Made by a program: the position numbers and the translations under genes. DNA of 64,000 nucleotides. It comes from DATLRC01 sp035478435. Its GTDB lineage: Bacteria > Patescibacteriota > Saccharimonadia > Saccharimonadales > UBA4665. Positions 57,552 through 64,000 of this stretch are shown one piece after another (the first letter of the stretch is position 1; each line of letters begins with the position of its first letter). The notes below the pieces were generated by a model. The model worked only from the letters and a program-made list of their open reading frames with translations. It did no database searches and was not told where the DNA came from. The stretch covers positions 1 to 64,000 of the forward strand of contig DATIJT010000005.1 of NCBI GenBank assembly GCA_035478435.1. Reading direction: 5' to 3'.

Positions 57552-58100
57552 ATGAGTGAAATTGAAGCACCGACTAATTTCCTGAATAGTGAAATCCCGG
57601 GACTAATAATTAGCAATGATCCACACGATTTAAAAGGCGCGGTACTGTCGGCCCAATATCTTCACGACCAAAATCCCCATCTTCCTGCCTCTAAGTCCTT
57701 GCTCAGAAGTGTCTTAGATATTCAGAAGATACATAATAAGCAAGGCAGGTTAGCGCGTAGCTGTCGGGTTGATGCGCTAGTTGCCAACGAACAATATCGG
57801 GCTCTCACAAATCCTTATATAGAGCGTGCGGAAGTTGCTGCCAATTTAAGAACTGCCGTAGAAGTCGCAGGGCGAGGACTGGGTCGATTCTTAAATTTAG
57901 CTAACACTCAGAGCTATTATCGCAAGCTTTTATTACGCCCACGTCTAGAGCCAGCTGAACTCCAGCTTGCGATTGTTTGCCACGAACTTTTTGAGGCTAT
58001 GGCTGCTGAACCGGGTGGTCGAATTTATAGAGACCCATTAATAATGTCTGATTTGATACAGAGGCATCGAAGAGCCTACTGGTCTGAGAACTATCTTTAA
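57552..58100 (+). CDS. hypothetical protein
   Basis: A 182-residue soluble protein I do not recognise. The start is set by the promoter at 57516-57544. It is helix-rich with a basic middle (LARSCRVDALVANEQYRALT) and a C-terminal stretch rich in Glu, Leu and Arg (LEPAELQLAIVCHELFEAMA). One HELFEA sequence superficially resembles a zinc motif, but the second His is missing, so no enzyme is claimed. It lies between the glycosidase-like gene and ftsE. Confidence 0.65.
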   Translation: MSEIEAPTNFLNSEIPGLIISNDPHDLKGAVLSAQYLHDQNPHLPASKSLLRSVLDIQKIHNKQGRLARSCRVDALVANEQYRALTNPYIERAEVAANLRTAVEVAGRGLGRFLNLANTQSYYRKLLLRPRLEPAELQLAIVCHELFEAMAAEPGGRIYRDPLIMSDLIQRHRRAYWSENYL

Positions 58101-58150
58101 CTTTAAGCTAACCGCAGGACAGGTTAAATCAGTTTGCTATAATAAGCTTA

Positions 58151-58846
58151 ATGATTCTGCTTGATCGGGTAACAAAGACTTATACCAAAAGTGGTGCCCC
58201 AGCCCTAGACCGTGTCTCGCTCCACGTTGAACCCAAAGAGTTTGTGATTGTAGTTGGCCAAAGCGGGGCAGGCAAGACTACGCTGCTGCGCCTTTTAACC
58301 CGCGAAGAACGGCCGTCGAGCGGCAAGATAATCATCGGCGGCATTGATTACGACAAGCTGAAGGACCGCGATATACCGCTACTGAGGCGGAAGATCGGCG
58401 TAGTGTTCCAGGATTTCAAGTTACTGCCGAATAAGAATGTTTTCGAAAACGTGGCTTTCGCGCTAGAGATTGTCGGGTTAAGCAACCGCGAGATTAGCTA
58501 TACCGTGCCAAAGGTCTTGGACATTGTGAATTTGAAGGGCAAGGAGCGCAACATGCCGCTGGAACTTAGTGGCGGCGAACGGCAGCGGGTGGCGATTGCC
58601 CGGGCGATCGTACGCCAGCCGCGAATTCTAATTGCCGACGAACCGACTGGCAACCTCGATCCCAAGCACGCCTGGGACGTCATTAGGGTGCTCGAGAAGA
58701 TCAACCGCTACGGCACCACTGTACTGCTGACTACCCACAACCAGGAGATTGTCAACCGATTAAAGCGCCGGGTGGTGACCATCGCTTCAGGTAAAGTAAC
58801 TTCTGATAGAGCCAAAGCCGGTTACAGCTCAAACAATAGTAAATAG
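58151..58846 (+). CDS. ftsE: cell division ATP-binding protein FtsE
   Basis: The ABC ATPase of the FtsEX complex that activates cell-wall hydrolases during division. It has 231 residues. Walker A is VVGQSGAGKTTLLRLL, the signature is LSGGERQRVAIARAI and Walker B is ILIADEPTGNLD. TATAAT (58138-58143) ends exactly 7 nt before ATG 58151. ftsX follows after a word-repeat hairpin of about 100 nt, and the likely target hydrolase comes next. Confidence 0.95.
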   Translation: MILLDRVTKTYTKSGAPALDRVSLHVEPKEFVIVVGQSGAGKTTLLRLLTREERPSSGKIIIGGIDYDKLKDRDIPLLRRKIGVVFQDFKLLPNKNVFENVAFALEIVGLSNREISYTVPKVLDIVNLKGKERNMPLELSGGERQRVAIARAIVRQPRILIADEPTGNLDPKHAWDVIRVLEKINRYGTTVLLTTHNQEIVNRLKRRVVTIASGKVTSDRAKAGYSSNNSK

Positions 58847-58940
58847 AAACTAGGAATTAGGAAATAGCTATGAGCAAGCAGAACAAATTGATAATCCAAG
58901 CCCAGCGGCTAATTTCTAGTTGCTATTTTCTAGTTTCTGA
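58846..58940. repeat. word-repeat inverted repeat between ftsE and ftsX
   Basis: TAGAAACTAGGAATTAGGAA (58846-58865) pairs with the segment near 58907-58940 (CTAATTTCTAGTTGCTATTT and following). It uses the same words as the repeat at 52741-52877. Lying inside an operon, it may affect mRNA stability or the FtsE:FtsX ratio. Confidence 0.7.
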
Positions 58941-58955
58941 GTCGGAGGGGGTTTG

Positions 58956-59900
58956 ATGGACCGAAAATTACACACCCTTTGGCGCATTATCCATACCGGT
59001 ATCGTGAACTTTATACGCAATGCCACTTTGGCTATTGCCGCTATGGCCGTAATGGTAATCACCCTTACTATAGTCTTGTTTTCACTGATAGCTAACGCTG
59101 CTTTTCGTAATACAATTCAGCAAATCACCGATAAAATCGATGTTTCAGTCTTCTTGCAAGATAGCGTCAGCGAGGCCGATGCCAAACACCTAGTCACCCA
59201 ATTGCAAAAATTACCTAACGTTAAAGGCGTTCAATACCTGAACAAGCAACAAGTGCAAGACAATTACATAAAGCAAAATAACGATAATCAGGGCCTAATA
59301 GCCGCGACAGTGGAAGTTGGCAATCCTTATCCGGCGACCATCCATATAAAACCGCGCGATCTGAATAAAATCCAGGATATCAAAACGTTTTTGACCAAGC
59401 CCGAGATCGCCAAACTGCAAACTGACCGCTCGCCCTCCTACAATGGCAAGCGCAAAGAAGCGATAGATAATATTACACATGCCGCCAATATTCTGCAACG
59501 CATGGGGGTGATTGCCGTGGGCGTGTTCGCGGTCGTGTCGGCTCTGATTATCTTCAATACCATCCAGATGGCTATCTTCAACCGGCGCGATGAGATAACC
59601 ATTATGCGTTTGCTGGGAGCCAGTACTTGGTATATCCGCGGGCCGTTTGTGGTGGAGAGCATCATTTACGGCATACTGTCGGCAGTTATATCCATACTAT
59701 TAATCAATTCGGTCTTTCTGGCCTCCAGTTCGGCGCTGCAGGCTAGTAGCTTGGGCCTGCTCGATATTTCTTATGCCAATACCTACTTCGGTGGTCACTT
59801 CTGGGGGCTTTTGACACTGCAGCTGGCGGTTGGTATAGTGATAGGAGCCGTTTCTTCCATAATTGCTACCAGACGGTACTTGAAATTCCGAACAAAATAG
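58956..59900 (+). CDS. ftsX: cell division membrane protein FtsX
   Basis: The membrane partner of FtsE. It has 314 residues. Topology is a short cytoplasmic tail, helix 1 (LAIAAMAVMVITLTIVLFSL), an external domain of about 120 residues (KIDVSVFLQDSVSEADAKHL and on), then three helices in the FtsX/MacB fold (IAVGVFAVVSALIIFNTIQM, YGILSAVISILLINSVFL and LLTLQLAVGIVIGAVSSI). RRDEITIMRLLGAS is the conserved cytoplasmic loop that contacts FtsE. The start at ATG 58956, with GGAGG 7 nt upstream, is preferred over a TTG one codon earlier. Confidence 0.94.
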   Translation: MDRKLHTLWRIIHTGIVNFIRNATLAIAAMAVMVITLTIVLFSLIANAAFRNTIQQITDKIDVSVFLQDSVSEADAKHLVTQLQKLPNVKGVQYLNKQQVQDNYIKQNNDNQGLIAATVEVGNPYPATIHIKPRDLNKIQDIKTFLTKPEIAKLQTDRSPSYNGKRKEAIDNITHAANILQRMGVIAVGVFAVVSALIIFNTIQMAIFNRRDEITIMRLLGASTWYIRGPFVVESIIYGILSAVISILLINSVFLASSSALQASSLGLLDISYANTYFGGHFWGLLTLQLAVGIVIGAVSSIIATRRYLKFRTK

Positions 59901-60037
59901 AAGCGTATCTTCCCGTGAAGGTACTTAACAATGGAAATTACAGAATTGATAATTGCTCGCCAAAGGCGAGGAGAGGGTAATTTACAAAATACATGGGGCG
60001 TGGTATAGTTGAATCTAGCATAAGCAAAAACAAAACC

Positions 60038-61180
60038 ATGCTTCTAAATACTCTTAAAATTAAACATCACTTACCGACACGCTTGCGCCGAGCGGGGGCT
60101 CTGCTGGTACTTTGTTTAGTAATAGCTAGTTCAACGGCTTCACCACTGGCACGGGCTGACCAATACGACGAGCAAATCCGAGCCTTGCAAGCCCAAAACG
60201 CCCAAAGCCGGGCATCGGTTACCGGCTTGCAAGCCCAAGCTAGCAGCTACCAGGGCGTAATTGATAATCTACAAAACCAGATCAATGCTATCCAGGCCCA
60301 GATTACCGCCAACCAACAACAGCAGGCCCAGTTAGAGCGGGAGATCGCCGAAGCCCAGGCCAAACTGGACCGCGAACGCTTAATACTGGGTGATGACCTA
60401 AGGACGATGTATATCGATGGCCAGATGAGCACTATCGAAGAATTGGCTACCAGCAAGAGTCTGAGCGAATACGTCGACAAGCAAGAATACCGCGTGGTAG
60501 CGCAGGATAGAATAACCGCCAGCTTGAAAGAAATAGCCGCCCTGCAAGCCCAGCTGAAGATCAAAAAGACCGAAGTCGAAACGCTGCTAGCCGCCGAAAA
60601 ATCGCAGAACGACCAATTGGCCGCCGATCAAGCCCAACAGCAACAACTACTAAACTTTAACCAAAGCCAACAGGCTGCCTTCAACCAACAAATCTCTGCC
60701 AACTCTTCGAGGATTGGCGAACTCCGTCGCCAGCAGGCCATAGAAAACTCCCGCTACAATATAGGTAATTTTAGGGGAGACCCGAATAACGGCGGTTACC
60801 CAACTGTCTGGGCCAATGCTCCCCAGGACAGCATGCTAGATAACTGGGGCATGTATAACCGCGAATGTGTCAGCTACACTGCCTTTATGGTCCACCAGGA
60901 TTTCCTGGCCGGCAAGACTAACCGCGACATGCCTTACTGGGGCGGAGTAGGCAATGCCAACCAATGGGACGATAACGCCCGGGCCGCTGGTATACCCGTA
61001 GACTCTAATCCTACACCCGGCTCAATCGCCATTAGCAATGCGGGCTACTACGGCCACGCCATGTATGTCCAAGCTGTCAATGGCAACGAAATTTACGTCC
61101 AGCAATACAACGCCCAGCTAACCGGCCAATACTCCGAAGGCTGGCGCTACACCACCGGCCTGGTATTCATCCACTTCTAG
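60038..61180 (+). CDS. secreted CHAP-domain peptidoglycan hydrolase with coiled coil (PcsB-like)
   Basis: A 380-residue secreted protein. A basic N-terminus and hydrophobic segment (AGALLVLCLVIASSTASPLA) end in a signal-peptidase-like ARADQ site. Residues about 45 to 245 are a long Gln/Ala/Leu-rich coiled coil. The C-terminal CHAP domain carries catalytic Cys in NRECVSYTAFMV and His in YGHAMYVQAV. The architecture is that of PcsB/RipC-type hydrolases, which FtsEX activates by binding their coiled coil. It lies directly after ftsX, so it is the likely effector of this FtsEX. A TATAGT box stands about 30 nt upstream. Confidence 0.88.
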   Translation: MLLNTLKIKHHLPTRLRRAGALLVLCLVIASSTASPLARADQYDEQIRALQAQNAQSRASVTGLQAQASSYQGVIDNLQNQINAIQAQITANQQQQAQLEREIAEAQAKLDRERLILGDDLRTMYIDGQMSTIEELATSKSLSEYVDKQEYRVVAQDRITASLKEIAALQAQLKIKKTEVETLLAAEKSQNDQLAADQAQQQQLLNFNQSQQAAFNQQISANSSRIGELRRQQAIENSRYNIGNFRGDPNNGGYPTVWANAPQDSMLDNWGMYNRECVSYTAFMVHQDFLAGKTNRDMPYWGGVGNANQWDDNARAAGIPVDSNPTPGSIAISNAGYYGHAMYVQAVNGNEIYVQQYNAQLTGQYSEGWRYTTGLVFIHF

Positions 61181-61199
61181 CCTCAAATACCTCACCTAT

Positions 61200-61228
61200 T
61201 TGCTATTTTATAAATAAAATTCTATAAT
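61200..61228 (+). promoter_or_regulatory. leaderless-type promoter of the 61235 gene
   Basis: TTGCTA (61200-61205), a 17-nt spacer and TATAAT (61223-61228), 6 nt before ATG 61235. Confidence 0.7.
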
Positions 61229-61234
61229 ATTAGT

Positions 61235-62350
61235 ATGACTAGTGAGAGAGACATCTCTTTCGATTTGGACCCACAGCCGGGCAGACTATTAACGCCTCGC
61301 GAAGCCCGTCAACAGGTACGGGCTTATGCTGTTCAAGCAGGTATCAATCCTGAGATCTGTGAGGGCTTTTCTTATTATCTTGTCGATAAATTTGGCGTAG
61401 ACAATAGCAGAACGCTAGAAGTTGGAACTAGGTTAATGGAGGCCGTTGCTCAACTAGTCGATAATACCACTATATACAAGGCACGCTCTTTTAACTACCT
61501 CCCGACTAGCGATGACTTGCCCGAGGTCGCTAGCCAGGCTTTTAGGAACGCTCAATTTATGGTTGATGTGTTTGGTGTACCCATGTTTGCCGCGCATCCG
61601 AATATAGCCGGACAACCTGGAGGTGTGTATAAAGCACCGCTTGGTGACGACGGTCTTTATCTGTCCTGCAAGGGCGGTTCAGGATCAGGAACGTTTTCCT
61701 TAGACTTTGCCATCGGCGCTTATCGTGAGCGTCCCTACGATTATGGAGTAGGAATTCACAACACCCGCGGGGAGATTTGGCGAATGGGCGTGGACACTAT
61801 GCTTGATCCTAGCGGCCAACGAATACTAAGAATAATACGCACTGGCAGTGGTATTGGTATCAACCCTGACGCCGATTCGGTGAAGGAAGAGCAATTTAAG
61901 GCTTATAGGCGAGAATATGGGCTCTTACCCCAAAGAGCTTTAGCTTTTCTAGCACTTTATATAGCCTATGATTTAGGCATGGATTCAGCTGCTGCTTTGA
62001 GTACCGAAGGAGCTATTGAAATCTCAACTCTAGGACGCTCAAAGGGAATTTGTGACTATAACGGAATATTTAACGGTGTTGGTTTTGGTGCGTCTTCGAA
62101 TCCAAATTGGCTCGGAGTCGATAATTTACAAGCCACTTTTTATGATCGACTTATTAATGACCAGGCTGAGAGCGGCTTAAGGCTTCAAGAAGTAAGAGGA
62201 ATAGATGAGCTGATAGCGGTTTTTAACGAGTTGACGACTATGCAAGGTGAGCCGTTTCCAGTCAAGCTTTGCCAAGATAATGAACGACATGCTAATGAGC
62301 TTGCCGTGGCGGCATTTAGTCGTCTTTATCGAGCCAGAAGAAGTGGCTAA
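61235..62350 (+). CDS. hypothetical protein
   Basis: A 371-residue protein I do not recognise. It appears soluble. The N-terminal part is helical (PREARQQVRAYAVQAGINPE). The middle is Gly-rich with repeated short strands (LSCKGGSGSGTFSLDFAIGA, then IIRTGSGIGINPDADS). The last third has helices (LLPQRALAFLALYIAYDLGM) and a segment CDYNGIFNGVGFGASSNPNW with many small residues. No clear catalytic motif, signal peptide or membrane helix is found. It stands alone with its own promoter between the CHAP hydrolase and the processing protease. Confidence 0.65.
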   Translation: MTSERDISFDLDPQPGRLLTPREARQQVRAYAVQAGINPEICEGFSYYLVDKFGVDNSRTLEVGTRLMEAVAQLVDNTTIYKARSFNYLPTSDDLPEVASQAFRNAQFMVDVFGVPMFAAHPNIAGQPGGVYKAPLGDDGLYLSCKGGSGSGTFSLDFAIGAYRERPYDYGVGIHNTRGEIWRMGVDTMLDPSGQRILRIIRTGSGIGINPDADSVKEEQFKAYRREYGLLPQRALAFLALYIAYDLGMDSAAALSTEGAIEISTLGRSKGICDYNGIFNGVGFGASSNPNWLGVDNLQATFYDRLINDQAESGLRLQEVRGIDELIAVFNELTTMQGEPFPVKLCQDNERHANELAVAAFSRLYRARRSG

Positions 62351-62390
62351 AAAGTCAAAATGTCTTTCTTCTTTGCTATAATTAAGCCTA

Positions 62391-63623
62391 ATGTTGTTTA
62401 GACAAAAAAGTGGGCGCGGGGAGTTTTTGGGCAAACGTTCGGGCTGGCCTAAGATCAGCCGTAGCCTGGTTATTATACTCTTGGCTGTCTTAATATTTAA
62501 TTTGGGGGTGGCTGTTGGCAATGGCCGGCTAAGTTTCAATCGCCCCATAGTTGTCAGCGGTAATTTGCCCGACAAACTAGATTATTCCAGTATTAACCAA
62601 GTCTATAAGTCGCTGCGCGATAATTATGATGGCAAGCTGAACGAAAGCGACTTACTAGACGGCTTAAAGCATGGCCTGGCAGAGGCTAGCCACGACCCTT
62701 ACACTGTGTATTTCACGGCCAAGGAAGCTAAGAAGTTTGAGGAGCAGCTCAATAATTCCTTTAGCGGTATTGGTGCGGAGCTGGGTAAAGACAAGGACGA
62801 TAATTTAATCGTGGTGGCGCCAATTGCCGGCTTCCCAGCCGAAAAGGTCGGGCTTAAAGCCCAGGACATTATAGTCAGCATAGATGGCCAGACTACCTCT
62901 AGCCTGAGCATAGATGAAGCCATCAGTAAAATCCGCGGCCCGGCCGGGAGCCAGGTGAAGCTACAAATTGTCCGTAGCCACTCCGAGCAACTGCCGTTCA
63001 CGATCACCCGCCAAAACATCCAGATCCCCAGCGTCAAAACTAAAATTCTGGATGGCAACATCGGCTATATCCAGATCGTAACTTTCGCGGAAGATACCAA
63101 CCAGCTTATGCAGCAGGCCGCCGCCAAAATGGCGGACGCCAAGGTCAAAGGCATCGTGCTTGATTTGCGGGGCGACCCGGGCGGCCTACTAGACGCCGCG
63201 GTGAATGTTTCGAGTGAATGGCTGCCAAAAGGCAAGCTAGTGCTTCAGGAAAAGCGCGGCCCGGTGGTAGTGAACAGCTATAGCGCCTCCGGCGATAATC
63301 CACTAAATGGCATCCCGACAGTCGTTCTCATAAATGAAGGCTCGGCTTCAGCCAGCGAAATTACGGCTGGTGCGCTGCATGACAACGGCGCGGCCTATCT
63401 GATTGGCGTTAAGAGCTATGGCAAGGGCGTCGTCCAGCAGATCGTGAATTTTCACGACGGCAGCGAACTGAAAGTCACGGTGGCCAGTTGGTTCCGGCCG
63501 AACGGCCAAAACATCAACAAAAAGGGCATTACCCCCGACCAAATAGTGAAGTTGACAGATGATGACGCCAAGGTCGGCAACGACACCCAACTCAAAGCAG
63601 CTGAAGACTATTTGAATAAATGA
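62391..63623 (+). CDS. ctpA: C-terminal processing serine protease (S41, Ctp-like)
   Basis: An extracytoplasmic protease that trims or degrades envelope proteins from their C-termini. It has 410 residues. One N-terminal membrane helix (LVIILLAVLIFNLGVAVG) anchors it. A PDZ domain follows (GFPAEKVGLKAQDIIVSIDG). The S41 core holds Ser in INEGSASASEITAGAL and Lys in GVKSYGKGVVQ, the Ser-Lys dyad. TATAAT (62377-62382) lies 8 nt before the ATG. Proteases of this class often control peptidoglycan hydrolases, and the CHAP hydrolase is encoded two genes upstream. Confidence 0.93.
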   Translation: MLFRQKSGRGEFLGKRSGWPKISRSLVIILLAVLIFNLGVAVGNGRLSFNRPIVVSGNLPDKLDYSSINQVYKSLRDNYDGKLNESDLLDGLKHGLAEASHDPYTVYFTAKEAKKFEEQLNNSFSGIGAELGKDKDDNLIVVAPIAGFPAEKVGLKAQDIIVSIDGQTTSSLSIDEAISKIRGPAGSQVKLQIVRSHSEQLPFTITRQNIQIPSVKTKILDGNIGYIQIVTFAEDTNQLMQQAAAKMADAKVKGIVLDLRGDPGGLLDAAVNVSSEWLPKGKLVLQEKRGPVVVNSYSASGDNPLNGIPTVVLINEGSASASEITAGALHDNGAAYLIGVKSYGKGVVQQIVNFHDGSELKVTVASWFRPNGQNINKKGITPDQIVKLTDDDAKVGNDTQLKAAEDYLNK

Positions 63624-63634
63624 TAAGCTGAAGT

Positions 63635-64000
63635 TTAAGCAGTTGAGCTAAAGGATTCACCGGCCTTTAAAGGGGCATACTCCAGATACATTTCGACTAT
63701 GTCACCGGGCACCTTGCCGGAGGCGATAGCGGCCAGGGCTTTGCGCCGGCGCCATTCCTTAGCTGAGATGCCTCCCGGTTTGGCGGCTTGCTCCCGGCCT
63801 TGTCTTTGAAGTTTATTGGCCCGATTTATGACGTCGCCCGGGAAATCATTAATGGCTAAGGCTGCAATATAATTCTCTAAAGGTATTTTTAAGGCGTTGG
63901 CTAGGGATTGGGTATCTAGATTACGTCGCGGGATGGAACAAGCCAAGGCCGCAATCCGGCGCAACATTTGTAGCTTGCGGATATCGAAACCGAGAATTCC
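63635..64000 (-). CDS. hypothetical protein, 5' part outside the window
   Basis: The frame is open on the minus strand up to the window edge (upstream residues read ILGFDIRKLQ before the first Met at 63967), so the true start is not visible. At least 121 residues are seen. The sequence is helical and basic with an amphipathic middle (LENYIAALAINDFPGDVINR) and a part rich in Arg/Lys (AKEWRRRKALAAIASGKVPG). It is convergent with the processing protease. I do not recognise the family. Confidence 0.6.
   Translation of the reverse strand, partial: GILGFDIRKLQMLRRIAALACSIPRRNLDTQSLANALKIPLENYIAALAINDFPGDVINRANKLQRQGREQAAKPGGISAKEWRRRKALAAIASGKVPGDIVEMYLEYAPLKAGESFSSTA

Noticed and set aside
57960..58040. 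Zinc protease motif in the 57552 protein (HELFEA)
   Set aside because: The second histidine of HExxH is missing and no other ligand is evident.

Overview
This 64 kb window is a gene-dense, mostly core-genome stretch of a small bacterial chromosome. It most resembles a Candidatus Saccharibacteria (TM7, Patescibacteria/CPR) genome of moderate GC. This is inferred from family content and architecture, not from a marker-gene tree: an adenosylcobalamin-dependent class II ribonucleotide reductase beside nrdR, a class I (archaeal-type) lysyl-tRNA synthetase, an editing-domain-free ProRS, a WhiB-like Fe-S protein, SecA without a C-terminal zinc tail, and many short lineage-type hypothetical proteins. 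TGA is used as a normal stop and both release factors are present, so the code is standard, unlike Gracilibacteria/Absconditabacteria.

Layout. 1-2.5 kb: the end of infB, a proline-rich protein and a small protein. 2.5-6.5 kb (minus): priA, def, fmt. 6.6-10.9 kb: a winged-helix protein, rpsU, yqeY, adk, map. 10.9-17.7 kb: the division pair ftsA-ftsZ, then nrdR, nrdJ and a thioredoxin-fold protein. 17.9-22.1 kb: ileS, a leader mini-ORF with an attenuator-like hairpin, a uridine-kinase-like gene, rplU. 22.1-25.8 kb: a possible ncRNA, then convergent parA and parB, and lepB. 25.9-29.5 kb: LCP-family protein, membrane protein, HtrA. 29.7-36.5 kb: prmC-prfA, rpmE, rpsB-tsf, frr and a REP-flanked GIY-YIG gene. 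36.5-48.5 kb: site-2 protease, CPBP protease, proS, greA, lysS-zincin, whiB-like gene, msrA, HAD phosphatase, an envelope gene cluster, RecB-like nuclease, serS. 48.9-55.3 kb: hpf, secA, M16 peptidase, prfB. 55.6-64 kb: a secreted glycosidase-like protein with Ig-like domains, ftsE-ftsX with a PcsB/CHAP-type hydrolase, and a C-terminal processing protease.

The most unusual content is non-coding. (1) A dispersed structured element of about 500 bp occurs in three full copies and one half copy (4061-4546, 7474-7968, 23579-24088, 48592-48836 minus). Its hairpins keep pairing through paired compensatory substitutions between copies, and its ends resemble terminal inverted repeats. (2) About twenty genes carry a -10 hexamer 6-8 nt (most often exactly 7 nt) before the start codon with no Shine-Dalgarno, which predicts widespread leaderless mRNAs. 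(3) Short palindromic elements have inserted in frame into ileS and probably nrdJ, and one related copy interrupts a REP sequence. (4) Several intergenic hairpins are built from repeated short words. No rRNA, tRNA, CRISPR array, prophage or complete insertion sequence was seen.
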